DNA from: JALYGJ01 sp036558545
GTDB taxonomy: Bacteria > Chloroflexota > Limnocylindria > Limnocylindrales > CSP1-4
Assembly: GCA_036558545.1 (NCBI GenBank)
Contig: DATBFJ010000076.1
Location: 1 to 64,000, forward strand
Direction: 5' to 3'
Length of the DNA: 64,000 nucleotides
The notes beneath the pieces are model-generated. The model made no database searches. It worked only from the letters and a program-made list of their open reading frames with translations, and had not been told where the DNA came from. This document shows, piece after piece, positions 35,691 through 45,808 of the stretch; position 1 is the stretch's first letter; each line of letters begins with the position of its first letter. The position numbers were made by a program, and so were the translations under genes.

Positions 35691-35709
35691 TGTCTTTGCG
35701 CAAAGACAC
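35690..35709. promoter_or_regulatory. Second copy of the 20-bp palindrome (candidate parS) at the biotin carboxylase start codon
   Basis: Identical to the copy in parB: GTGTCTTTGCGCAAAGACAC. It begins on the GTG start of the biotin carboxylase gene and again reads VSLRKD in frame. This adds about nine residues before the usual FRRILVANRGE start of the enzyme. Confidence 0.55.
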
Positions 35710-37258
35710 CGCCACGTTCCGCCGGATCCTTGTCGCCAATCGGGGAGAGATCGCGGTCCGAGTCATCCGGGCCTGCCGGGAGCTCGGGATCGAATCGGTA
35801 GCGGTCTACTCGGACGCGGACGCGGGCGCCCTCCACACCCGGCTTGCGGACGCCACCGTCAACATAGGGCCGGCGGCCGCGACCGAAAGCTACCTGCGCA
35901 TCGACAGGATCATCGACGCGGCCAGGCAGACCGGCGCGGACGCGCTGCATCCGGGCTATGGGTTTCTCTCCGAGCAGCCGGAGATCGCCGATGCGTGCGC
36001 GGCCGCCGGCGTCACTTTCATAGGGCCGTCGCGCGAGGCACTTGACCAGCTGGGCGACAAGCTTGCCGCGCGGCGACGCGCGTCGACCGCCGGCGTACCC
36101 GTGGTACCGGGCATCTTCGATCCGATAACCATGGCCACGCCGAACGACGAACTTCGGGTCAATGCCGAAGCTGATCGCATCGGCTACCCAGTTCTCGTCA
36201 AGGCCGCCGCGGGCGGCGGCGGCCGCGGCATGCGCCGAGTGGATGCTTCAAAGGATCTGATCGAGTCGATCCAGGGTGCAAGCCGCGAGGCCGCCGCCGC
36301 CTTTGGCGACGGATCGGTGTACCTCGAGCGCTACGTCGAGAGTGCCCGGCACGTTGAGGTCCAGCTCCTGGGTGACTCGCTGGGTCACATCGTCGCTCTC
36401 GGCGAGCGTGACTGTTCGACGCAACGGCGCCATCAGAAACTGGTCGAAGAGGCACCGGCACCCGGTCTGTCGACCGACCAGCGGCGCACTCTTCACGAGC
36501 TGGGCGTCAGAGTCGCGGCAACGGTCGGGCTGCGCAACGCGGCGACGGCGGAGTTCCTCCTGACCACTCAAGGTGACTTCTGGTTTCTGGAGGTCAATGC
36601 CCGGCTGCAGGTCGAGCACGGCGTCACTGAGCTCGTCTCCGACATAGACCTTGTCCAAGAGCAGATCGCGATTGCGGCAGGCGCACCTCTTTCCGAGCGG
36701 GTGCTTGCGGCGGCCTCGAGGGCTGCTGAGCCGAAAAGACACGCGATCGAGGTACGCCTGACCGCAGAGGACCCGGCAAACCAGTTCGTTCCCGGCCCTG
36801 GCCGCATCACCCGCTGGCGCCCGGCTTCCGGACCGGGCGTGCGCGTCGACTCCGGCGTCGAGGAGGGGAGCGACATTCCGGGCGACTACGACTCGATGTT
36901 CGCCAAGCTCATGGTCGTGGCCGAAGATCGACCTGCAGCGATCGCCAGGATGCGCAGAGCCCTCTCCGAAACGCAGATCTCCGGGGTCCAATCAACGCTG
37001 CCGTTCCATCGCTGGCTGCTGGAGCGCGACGAATTCTGTGATGAGACGGGCGCCGGCTTATCGACCGACTTGATTGCCCGAACCTGGGCGCCGGCGCCGT
37101 TGGTCGCAGCAGCGGCCCTGCGAGCCACCGAGCTCGTGGCCATGGCTTCGCGAGTTGAGAGTCCTCCCGCAGGAGTGCTGCAGGCCTCCGCGCGTGGGGA
37201 AGACCTGGACGGCTGGTGGTCGGCCGGTATCCGCGAAGCGCTGGAGCACAGCAGGTGA
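35690..37258 (+). CDS. accC: Acyl-CoA carboxylase alpha subunit (biotin carboxylase)
   Basis: 522 aa. RRILVANRGEIAVRVIRAC, DALHPGYGFLSE, ATP-grasp KAAAGGGGRGMRRV, ERDCSTQRRHQKLVEEAPAP, EFLLTTQGDFWFLEVNARLQVEH are all canonical. It lacks an attached BCCP domain; a separate BCCP gene follows. GTG at 35690 overlaps the pccB stop (TAGTG); TTG 35696 is an alternative. It carboxylates biotin on BCCP using ATP and bicarbonate. The N-terminal VSLRKDTAT extension is encoded by the palindrome. Confidence 0.93.
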   Translation: MSLRKDTATFRRILVANRGEIAVRVIRACRELGIESVAVYSDADAGALHTRLADATVNIGPAAATESYLRIDRIIDAARQTGADALHPGYGFLSEQPEIADACAAAGVTFIGPSREALDQLGDKLAARRRASTAGVPVVPGIFDPITMATPNDELRVNAEADRIGYPVLVKAAAGGGGRGMRRVDASKDLIESIQGASREAAAAFGDGSVYLERYVESARHVEVQLLGDSLGHIVALGERDCSTQRRHQKLVEEAPAPGLSTDQRRTLHELGVRVAATVGLRNAATAEFLLTTQGDFWFLEVNARLQVEHGVTELVSDIDLVQEQIAIAAGAPLSERVLAAASRAAEPKRHAIEVRLTAEDPANQFVPGPGRITRWRPASGPGVRVDSGVEEGSDIPGDYDSMFAKLMVVAEDRPAAIARMRRALSETQISGVQSTLPFHRWLLERDEFCDETGAGLSTDLIARTWAPAPLVAAAALRATELVAMASRVESPPAGVLQASARGEDLDGWWSAGIREALEHSR

Positions 37259-37737
37259 CCGTGCCACGCGACCGAATCAGCGTACCCGCCGCCGACCTGG
37301 TGGTTCAGCCCGCTCCGAGTGAGCTCGAGGCATTTCCCGGCCCACGATTTGGCGAGCTGGTTACCTCCGTGGCCCAGACACCGGAGGATCGAGCGATAGG
37401 CCGGCGCCGCTACGAGGTGATCGTGGATGGGTGGCGTTTTGAGGTCACGTCAGAGCCGGCGGCGCGGGCGCAGCTGCGCGACAAGGCTTTGCGTGCGGCG
37501 GCGGAGCATCACGTCGCCTCTGACGCAACCTTGCGCGCCCAGATCCCCGGCCGAGTTGCCCGGCTATGGGTCGAGGAAGGCCAACAGGTGGAACTCGGCG
37601 AGCGACTGCTCGCGATCGAGGCGATGAAGATGGAGAACGAGATACGCGCGCCGCACGCCGGGACCGTGCATTCAATCCGCGTAGAGCCCGGCGCGCGAGT
37701 TGAACGCGAGGACGAGCTGCTCACCGTGAGTCAGTAG
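37255..37737 (+). CDS. Biotin carboxyl carrier protein of acyl-CoA carboxylase
   Basis: 160 aa from GTG 37255 (GTGA overlap with the biotin carboxylase stop). The C-terminal biotinyl domain has IEAMKMENEI with the biotinylated Lys, then GARVEREDELL. The N-terminal 80 aa (RRRYEVIVDGWRFEVTSEP) resemble the middle/BT domain that ties BCCP to the carboxyltransferase. Together with pccB and accC it makes a three-gene propionyl-CoA carboxylase. Confidence 0.88.
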   Translation: MTVPRDRISVPAADLVVQPAPSELEAFPGPRFGELVTSVAQTPEDRAIGRRRYEVIVDGWRFEVTSEPAARAQLRDKALRAAAEHHVASDATLRAQIPGRVARLWVEEGQQVELGERLLAIEAMKMENEIRAPHAGTVHSIRVEPGARVEREDELLTVSQ

Positions 37738-37761
37738 CCCGCGGCTAGACTCCGACCCTGT

Positions 37762-39357
37762 ATGACGGACCAGAAGAAGCGCTACGTCACGACGAGCGAC
37801 ATCGAGGTGCAGCCCCTGTACGGCCCCGATGATCTCGCCGGCTGGGATGCGGAGATGCAGCTCGGCAAGCCGGGGGCTTATCCGTTCACGCGCGGCGTCC
37901 AGCCGACGATGTACCGCGGCCGCCTGTGGACGATGCGCCAATACGCGGGTTTCGCCAGCGCCACAGAGACGAACCGCCGCTTCAAATACCTGTTGGAGCA
38001 GGGCCAGACCGGCTTGTCGGTCGCCTTTGACCTACCGACGCAGATGGGCTACGACCCCGATGCGCCGTCGGCGGTCGGCGAGGTCGGACGGGTAGGGGTG
38101 CCGATCGGGTCGATCGAGGACATGGAGACGCTCACCGCCGATCTACCGCTTGGCGACATCACGACCTCGATGACGATCAACGCTACGGCCGCGATTTTGC
38201 TCGCGTTCTACGTGGCCGTCGCCGACGCGCGCGGGATCGCGCGTGACAGGCTAGGTGGCACGGTCCAGAACGACATTCTCAAGGAGTACATCGCGCGGGG
38301 CACGTATATCTATCCAACCGGCGGGTCGATGAGGCTCGTGACGGACATATTCGAGTTCTGTGCCAAGGAGTTGCCGCGCTGGAACACGATCTCTATAAGC
38401 GGTTATCACATGCGCGAAGCCGGGGCGACAGCGGCCCAAGAGCTCGCGTTCACCCTGGCGGACGGCATCGCGTATGTAGACGCGGCGCGCGAACGCGGCC
38501 TGGACGTCGATGCCTTCGCGGGCCGCCTGAGCTTCTTCTTCGCGGCTTGGAGCGACCTGTTCGAGGAAGTGGCCAAGTTTCGGGCCGCACGGCGAATGTG
38601 GGCGCGCATCATGCGCGACCGCTTCGGTGCCAAGGAGCCGCGCAGCATGGTGTGCCGCTTTCACGTGCAGACCGCGGGCAGCAGCCTGACCGCGCAATCG
38701 GTCGACAACAACGTCGTGCGGACGACCATCGAGGCGCTCTCCGCCGTACTTGGCGGCGCACAGAGCCTGCACACCAATGCGCGCGACGAAGCCCTTGCCC
38801 TGCCCACGGAGGCGGCGGCGCGTTTGGCGCTGCGCACGCAGCAGATCATCGCGTTTGAATCTGGGGTTGTGGCGACGCCGGATCCGCTGGCAGGCAGCTA
38901 TTACGTCGAGCGGCTGACGGACCAGCTGGAGGATGCCGCGAACGACTACCTGGCTCAGATCGACGCGATGGGCGGGGCGATCAAGGCTATCGACGCCGGC
39001 TTCCAGCAGCGCGAGATCCAGGAGGCCGCATATCGCGTCCAGCGTGAGGTCGAATCCGGTGAGCAGGTGGTCGTCGGTGTGAACCGTTTCCGCGACGACG
39101 AGGTGCACACGCCCGAGCTGCAACGAATCGACCCGGCGGGCGAGCGCGAGCAGGTCGAATCGATCAGAAGAGTCAGGCACGAACGCGACTCGGACGCATG
39201 GCAACGCGCGATGGACGCGCTCAATGACAGTGCCTCAGGCGACGAAAACCTGCTGCCCTTCATCATCGACGCGGTCAAGGCGAGGGCGACGTTGGGCGAG
39301 GTGAGCGATTCTCTGCGCGCCGTGTTCGGCGAGCATCGCGAGCTGCTCACGATCTGA
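37762..39357 (+). CDS. Methylmalonyl-CoA mutase, catalytic (large) subunit without B12 domain
   Basis: 531 aa. YPFTRGVQPTMYRGRLWTMR, YAGFASATETNRRFKYLL, GLSVAFDLPTQMGYDPD, GTVQNDILKEYIARGTYIYP, SISGYHMREAGATAAQELAF and HTNARDEALALPTEAAARLA mark the mutase TIM barrel. It ends near residue 531 without the DxHxxG cobalamin-binding domain, so a separate small subunit is required and is not in this window. It converts (R)-methylmalonyl-CoA to succinyl-CoA. Confidence 0.93.
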   Translation: MTDQKKRYVTTSDIEVQPLYGPDDLAGWDAEMQLGKPGAYPFTRGVQPTMYRGRLWTMRQYAGFASATETNRRFKYLLEQGQTGLSVAFDLPTQMGYDPDAPSAVGEVGRVGVPIGSIEDMETLTADLPLGDITTSMTINATAAILLAFYVAVADARGIARDRLGGTVQNDILKEYIARGTYIYPTGGSMRLVTDIFEFCAKELPRWNTISISGYHMREAGATAAQELAFTLADGIAYVDAARERGLDVDAFAGRLSFFFAAWSDLFEEVAKFRAARRMWARIMRDRFGAKEPRSMVCRFHVQTAGSSLTAQSVDNNVVRTTIEALSAVLGGAQSLHTNARDEALALPTEAAARLALRTQQIIAFESGVVATPDPLAGSYYVERLTDQLEDAANDYLAQIDAMGGAIKAIDAGFQQREIQEAAYRVQREVESGEQVVVGVNRFRDDEVHTPELQRIDPAGEREQVESIRRVRHERDSDAWQRAMDALNDSASGDENLLPFIIDAVKARATLGEVSDSLRAVFGEHRELLTI

Positions 39358-39455
39358 GCCGGCTTGACCGGCGTTTTGAACCGGCCAAGTCACAAATCGA
39401 GATGAGCTGATTACGTATCCTGCCGACATGCCTGCTTCAACCGAGAGTACCTGAT

Positions 39456-39938
39456 ATGGAACATGCGTTCGAACTGGTCAAAGGGCCCAGCAAGATCCAT
39501 CACGTTGCGGTCGTCGTGCGTGACCTTGATGCCGCGCTCAACGTCTATCGTGACCAGTTGCGCCTCCCGCTGGACGTCCTGCTGCCCATCGCGGATGACG
39601 GAGTTCGGATCGCCTTTCTTCCAGTCGGCGAGTCGAATATCGAGCTCGTCGAGCCCACGGACCCGGGCACGGGCGTCGCGCGCTTCCTGGAGTCGCGCGG
39701 GGAGGGCTTCCACCATGTCTGTCTCGAGGTGGACGACGTTGCCGCCGAACTGGATCGATTGGCGGCCAATGGACTGGAGCTCATCGACAGGGTGCCACGG
39801 CGCGGCGCCGAGGGTCCCGTCGCGTTCATTCATCCCCGTTCGTGCCATGGCGTCCTCGTCGAGCTGATAGAGGCACCTGGTGGCCCGGCCTGGAAACAGC
39901 TCGGTTTCGACCCAGAGGGATCGCAAGTCCCAAGCTAG
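39456..39938 (+). CDS. mce: Methylmalonyl-CoA epimerase
   Basis: 160 aa, vicinal-oxygen-chelate fold. IHHVAVVVRDLDAALNVYRD (first metal His), NIELVEPTDPGTGVARFLES, GFHHVCLEVDD (second His) and HGVLVELIE (Glu) are the metal-site motifs. It interconverts the S and R forms of methylmalonyl-CoA, linking the carboxylase and mutase. Its stop overlaps the next start (TAGTG). Confidence 0.93.
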   Translation: MEHAFELVKGPSKIHHVAVVVRDLDAALNVYRDQLRLPLDVLLPIADDGVRIAFLPVGESNIELVEPTDPGTGVARFLESRGEGFHHVCLEVDDVAAELDRLAANGLELIDRVPRRGAEGPVAFIHPRSCHGVLVELIEAPGGPAWKQLGFDPEGSQVPS

Positions 39939-42541
39939 TGAACGCCCCAAACCTGCCCCAGGGCACGGTCACCTTCGTCTTCACGGACATCGAGGGTTCG
40001 ACCCGTCTGCTCACGGCCCTCGGCGCCAGATACCCGGAGCTGCTGTCGCGGCACCACGCGACGCTGCGCAAATACATCGCGGCGAGTCGCGGACTCGAGG
40101 TCAAGACGGAAGGCGATGCCTTCTTCATCGTCTTCGATCGTCCTTCGGACGCTCTCGGCTTCGCCGTCGCGACGCAGCGGGCGCTGGGCATGACTGACTG
40201 GCCCACGGACGCCGATGTGCGTGTTCGGATGGGCCTCCACACCGGTGAAGGCACGCTGTCAGAAGGCGACTACGTTGGCATCGACGTGCACCGCGCGGCG
40301 CGTGTCGCCGCTGCCGGCCACGGTGGCCAGATCCTGGTATCGGGCTCTTCTGCGGCGCTGCTCGCGGATGTTGCCATGACCGGAGTTCGGCTGCGCGACC
40401 TGGGCGAGCATCGACTCAAGGATTTGCCCGAGCCGCTGCGCATCTTTGACGTCGAGATCGACGGATTGCCTTCCGACTTTCCGCCGATCCGGTCCATTGG
40501 CAAAGGCAGTCTGCCCGAGGAGATCAGCTCTTTCGTCGGTCGCGAGAGCGAGGTTGAGCGGATAAGCGCGCTCCTCGGAGACGCGCGGCTGGTAACGCTG
40601 ACCGGCCCCGGCGGTACGGGCAAGACGCGGCTGTCAATCGAGGTCGCGCGCAACATCCAGGACGCCTTCACCGACGGTGCCTGGTTCGTGCCCCTCGAGG
40701 AGATAACAGATCCGGACCTCGTGCCGCCGGCGATCGCCCGGGTGATGGGCGTCAAGGAGGATCCGGCACGGCCGCAGATCGACACGCTGACTGAAGCTCT
40801 CTCGCAGCGACGGGCATTGATCGTCCTGGACAACTTCGAGCAGGTCGTGGGCGCGGCGCGCCACGTCAATCGGCTGTTGCGCGACGCGCCCTCGCCGCGC
40901 GTCCTGTGCAGCAGTCGCGAGGCGTTGCGCATCTCCGGAGAGCAGGAGTTCCCTGTTCCGCCGCTCGAGGACGAGCCGGCCATTCGACTGTTCGTCCAGC
41001 GCGCGCTGCAATTGCGGCCGGATTTTGCGCCGAACGACGAAGACCTGGTGACGATTGCCGCCATCTGTCGCGCCGTCGATCGGCTGCCACTGGCCATCGA
41101 GCTTGCCGCGGCGCGCATCCGGATGTTTCCTCTGGCGACCCTGCTGGCACGCTTGAGCGATCGCCTGGGCACGCTCGAAAGCTCGCGGCGCGACCTGTCC
41201 GAACGGCAGCGCACGCTGCGTGGCGCGATCGAGTGGAGCTATGACCTGCTCGACGAGGTCGAACGCGACGTATTCGCGCGACTGGCCGTCTTCGCTGGCG
41301 GCGCAGACCTCGCCGCGGTCGAGGCGATCGTCGATCCGCGCGGCGAGGTCACGGCCGATGTGCTGGAAGTCCTCGCTCAGCTCGTCGAGAAGAGCCTCGT
41401 GGTGTCGGTTTCTGGCCCGGGCGGCGAGCCGCGCTACCGCATGCTCGAGACGATCCATTCGTTTGCCCGGGAGAAGCTGGCCTCTTCCAGGGCCGTCACC
41501 GAGGTGCGAGATCGGCATCTCGACTACTTCGTGACTTTCGCCGAATCGATCGAACCGCAGTTGACGAGCGCCAAGGCCGATCTGCCTTTTGCCCGGACCG
41601 AGGCGGACCACGACAACCTTCGGGCGGCGATGACCTGGTCGATCGAGAAGGGCGCTCCAGCCGGCGGCTTTCGCATTGGCGGAGCAATCTGGCGTTTCTG
41701 GCAACACCGCGGGCGTCTGCGCGAGGGACGAGAGCTGCTCGAGCGCGCCCTCACTCTCGATTCCACGCACGATCCGGGCAGCCGGGCGCGTGGCCTGACC
41801 GGGTATGGGAGCGTGGTCTATTGGCAAGGTGACTACGTCCTTGCCCAACGTGTCTATGAAGAGGCATTGGCGCTCTACCGCGAGGCGGGCGACCAGCCGC
41901 ACGAGGCTCTCGCGCTGTTCGACCTCGGCTTCACGATGAGCGTCAACCGCGAAATGGCAGCGGCAACGGAGACACTCGAACAGGCTGAGGCGCTGTACGC
42001 CAGTCTGGGTGATGAGCGCGGCCGGCTGGCGGTCGCGGAAGGTCGGGCGGCCATCGCGCTGATCAACCGCGATCTCGAACAGGCTCGCTCAATCGCGGAG
42101 CTGACCGTCGAGGACTACCGAAGGCTGGACATGCGCTATCGCATGGTCGATACGCTCGGAATGCTCATCGGTATCTACCTTGAGCTCGGCGAGCTCTCCC
42201 TTGCGCAGAAGGCATGGACGACGTGGACGAGTGCCTGGCGGGAGATCGGTGACTACTCCGCCTTAGCGCTCGTTTACGAGTTCAGCGCCCGCATGGCCTT
42301 CGAAGATGGCCGGCCAGCCGACGCAGCCAGGCTGCTCGGAGCTCTTCAGCAGATGCGCGACCGCGGTGATCCTTTCCTCGTGCCCAGCGCGGTGATGGGA
42401 ATTCACGAGGCGGAGCCGGACGTTCGCGCCACCCTCTCCGCGGAACAATTCGACGAGGCTTTCGAGGAAGGTCGCGCCTGGCCGCGCGATCAGGCCATCG
42501 ATATGGCCATCAAGCTCGGCGCCGCCAGATCGGGCGCCTAG
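39938..42541 (+). CDS. Class III nucleotide-cyclase-like domain + NB-ARC-type ATPase + TPR regulator
   Basis: 867 aa from GTG 39938. Residues 8-170 are a class III cyclase domain (VTFVFTDIEGSTRLL, KTEGDAFFIVF, GIDVHRAARVAAAGHGGQIL) keeping both metal Asp residues and Lys but with His in place of the catalytic Asn. Then a P-loop GPGGTGKTRLSIEVA and NB-ARC-like LIVLDNFEQV, LCSSREALRI and GLPLAIELAA-type segment (RLPLAIELAAARI), then TPR-like repeats. There is no LuxR DNA-binding domain. Probably a signalling ATPase; cyclase activity is uncertain. Confidence 0.8.
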   Translation: MNAPNLPQGTVTFVFTDIEGSTRLLTALGARYPELLSRHHATLRKYIAASRGLEVKTEGDAFFIVFDRPSDALGFAVATQRALGMTDWPTDADVRVRMGLHTGEGTLSEGDYVGIDVHRAARVAAAGHGGQILVSGSSAALLADVAMTGVRLRDLGEHRLKDLPEPLRIFDVEIDGLPSDFPPIRSIGKGSLPEEISSFVGRESEVERISALLGDARLVTLTGPGGTGKTRLSIEVARNIQDAFTDGAWFVPLEEITDPDLVPPAIARVMGVKEDPARPQIDTLTEALSQRRALIVLDNFEQVVGAARHVNRLLRDAPSPRVLCSSREALRISGEQEFPVPPLEDEPAIRLFVQRALQLRPDFAPNDEDLVTIAAICRAVDRLPLAIELAAARIRMFPLATLLARLSDRLGTLESSRRDLSERQRTLRGAIEWSYDLLDEVERDVFARLAVFAGGADLAAVEAIVDPRGEVTADVLEVLAQLVEKSLVVSVSGPGGEPRYRMLETIHSFAREKLASSRAVTEVRDRHLDYFVTFAESIEPQLTSAKADLPFARTEADHDNLRAAMTWSIEKGAPAGGFRIGGAIWRFWQHRGRLREGRELLERALTLDSTHDPGSRARGLTGYGSVVYWQGDYVLAQRVYEEALALYREAGDQPHEALALFDLGFTMSVNREMAAATETLEQAEALYASLGDERGRLAVAEGRAAIALINRDLEQARSIAELTVEDYRRLDMRYRMVDTLGMLIGIYLELGELSLAQKAWTTWTSAWREIGDYSALALVYEFSARMAFEDGRPADAARLLGALQQMRDRGDPFLVPSAVMGIHEAEPDVRATLSAEQFDEAFEEGRAWPRDQAIDMAIKLGAARSGA

Positions 42542-42545
42542 CAGG

Positions 42546-43520
42546 TCAGATCTTGTCCCACTCGACCATCAGCAGGTCGTGATTCTCGGCCGCGTACTTG
42601 ACCGGTACGGTCATGCCCTGGAAGAGCTTGTGGGCGACAGCGACCGGCACCATCGCTGACGAAGCGGGCAGCTTCTGGGGCGCTTGGCCGGGGATCATCA
42701 GTGTCGACTCGACCTTGAACAGGCGCTCGTCGCCGACGGTCTGACCGGTGTCTTCGAGCTTGTCCACGTGCGCCTGCGCCTCGAGCCCGTTCTGGCGCAG
42801 GTACGCGCGGAGCTGCTCGACTGTGAAGTTCTGCTGGCCGGGGTTGGAGAACGGGTTGGCAACCTGCATGCCGCCACCTGACGCCGCGAGCGCCGCCTGA
42901 ACCTGCGCGAGGCTTTCGTCTGTCGAGGACCCCGGGGTATTGCCAGTCATCGCAGGAGTCCCCGCCATGGCCGGCGCGCCGGCACCGGCTGCCATCATCT
43001 GCTGTGCAGCGGCCATCGCCGATGCGGCCTGTGGCGTTGCGGCAAAACCCGTGCTGCTCCAGTCGATCTCGATCTTGGATCGATCCATCTGGTCGACGCG
43101 AACGGACAGCGGGGCACCGCTCGAAAGGCGTCCCAGGAGCATCAACGGAACAACCTGCTTGACGTTGGCGGCGTACGGGACTTCGCCCGGCAGCTGAACG
43201 AGCAGGTTCATGGCGATCTGCGGGTTCTCATTGAGATAGACACCGGTCTGGGTCAGGCCGGTAATAGTGGCCGTGCCGGCGATGCCGGTTTGCAGGATCT
43301 GCTGCGTCTTCTGCGCATTCCGCCCGGCTATCAAACCGGCCACGATGACGATGATCGCAACCACGATGAAGATGCCCCCGGTCAGCTGCATCGCCCCGCC
43401 GGCGTACGGCACGTTGCCCAGGAAGAAGAAGAGGCCGAGGCCCACGACCAGGAAGATGCCTCCGAGTAAAAAGAAGACGAACCGCGAGTAGCTGTTGAAG
43501 CTCGAGCCGCTAAACGACAT
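42546..43520 (-). CDS. Membrane protein with Ala/Met-rich linker, unknown function
   Basis: 324 aa. Two N-terminal helices (FVFFLLGGIFLVVGLGLFFF and GGIFIVVAIIVIVAGLIAG), then a beta-rich domain (AGTATITGLTQTGVYLNENPQ) like the TGTAxVTxxxxTG segment of DUF3592-type proteins. This is followed by a low-complexity Ala/Met/Gly linker around residues 165-200 and a second copy of a similar beta domain (GLEAQAHVDKLEDTGQTVGD). The duplicated beta domain may bind a partner. Convergent with the cyclase gene, 4 nt apart. Confidence 0.6.
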   Translation of the reverse strand: MSFSGSSFNSYSRFVFFLLGGIFLVVGLGLFFFLGNVPYAGGAMQLTGGIFIVVAIIVIVAGLIAGRNAQKTQQILQTGIAGTATITGLTQTGVYLNENPQIAMNLLVQLPGEVPYAANVKQVVPLMLLGRLSSGAPLSVRVDQMDRSKIEIDWSSTGFAATPQAASAMAAAQQMMAAGAGAPAMAGTPAMTGNTPGSSTDESLAQVQAALAASGGGMQVANPFSNPGQQNFTVEQLRAYLRQNGLEAQAHVDKLEDTGQTVGDERLFKVESTLMIPGQAPQKLPASSAMVPVAVAHKLFQGMTVPVKYAAENHDLLMVEWDKI

Positions 43521-43649
43521 TTCCCTCTGCTCCCGTCAAGGCACTTTGTGACGAATCGCGCTATGACGGCCGGAGCATAGCCGCACTTCCTCGCCGGTTT
43601 TCTGGCAATTTCGCGCGTACTGGTGGGCCGAATGCCGCGCAGCGGTGGC

Positions 43650-44533
43650 TCAGCTCGGCCGGACGCCGGCCTCCATGAGCAGCTGCGGGATCTGACTCGG
43701 CGTTTCGGCGACGTGCACCCCGGCGGCCTCAAGCGCCTCGACCTTGCTCTGCGCCGTGCCGCGGCCGCCGCTGATGATCGCGCCGGCGTGGCCCATGCGC
43801 CGGCCGGGCGGCGCGGTCCGGCCGGCGATGAACGAAGCCATCGGCACGCCGCGCATGTTCTGGGCGATCCAGTCTGCCGCCCGCTCCTCGGCATCGCCGC
43901 CGATTTCGCCGATGAGCACTACCGCGTGCGTGTCCGGGTCGTCACGAAAAAGGGCGAGGATGTCGATGTAGTTCGAGCCGTTGATCGGGTCGCCGCCGAT
44001 GCCCACGCACGTCGACTGCCCAATTCCGGCCTCCGTGAGGGCCTCGACGACCTCGTAGGTCAGCGTGCCCGAGCGTGACACGACACCGACGTGACCCTGG
44101 CGATGGATATTGCCGGGGATGATGCCGACCTTCGCCTGGCCGACGGACGTGGCGCCCGGGCAGTTCGGTCCAACGAGGCGGGCACCAGCCTGGTCCACGA
44201 CGTGCACGACCCGCAGCATGTCGAGTGCTGGGATGTGCTCCGTGATGCAAAAGATCGTCTTGATGCCGGCGCCCACCGCTTCAAGGACGGCGTCCGGGGC
44301 GCCGGCGGCAGGAACGTAGATCACGCTGGTGTTCGCGCCAGTCTGGGCGACTGCGTCGGCGCACGTATCGAACACCGGCACCGGCGTGCTCAGGACACTC
44401 TGGCCACTCTTGCCCGGTGTAACTCCGCCGACCACATTCGTGCCATAGTCCTGCATCTGCTGTGCGTGGAACATGCCCTCGCGGCCGGTTATGCCCTGGA
44501 CCAGCAGGCGCGTTTCGCGATTGACAAGGATGC

Positions 44534-44537
<4 letters not shown>
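43650..44537 (-). CDS. sucD: Succinyl-CoA ligase alpha subunit
   Basis: 295 aa. VQGITGREGMFHAQQM, NVVGGVTPGKSG, CoA-binding GPNCPGATSVGQAKVGIIPG and catalytic phosphohistidine motif RRMGHAGAIISGG. It forms the heterodimer with SucC and interconverts succinyl-CoA and succinate with NTP formation. Start ATG overlaps the sucC stop by 4 nt. Confidence 0.96.
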
Positions 44538-45721
<1,184 letters not shown>

Positions 45722-45808
45722 GCGCCGGATTGTAGTCACGGATGGCCGATACACTGGTCCTCCCGCATTGCAGGCGCTGTGACCTGCGGCGACGGAGGAT
45801 GGAAGCGC

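Noticed and set aside
38659..38673. TTTCACGTG resembling half of a canonical parS
   Set aside because: Only one half matches, and it encodes the conserved RFHVQTAGSS motif of methylmalonyl-CoA mutase, so coding explains it.
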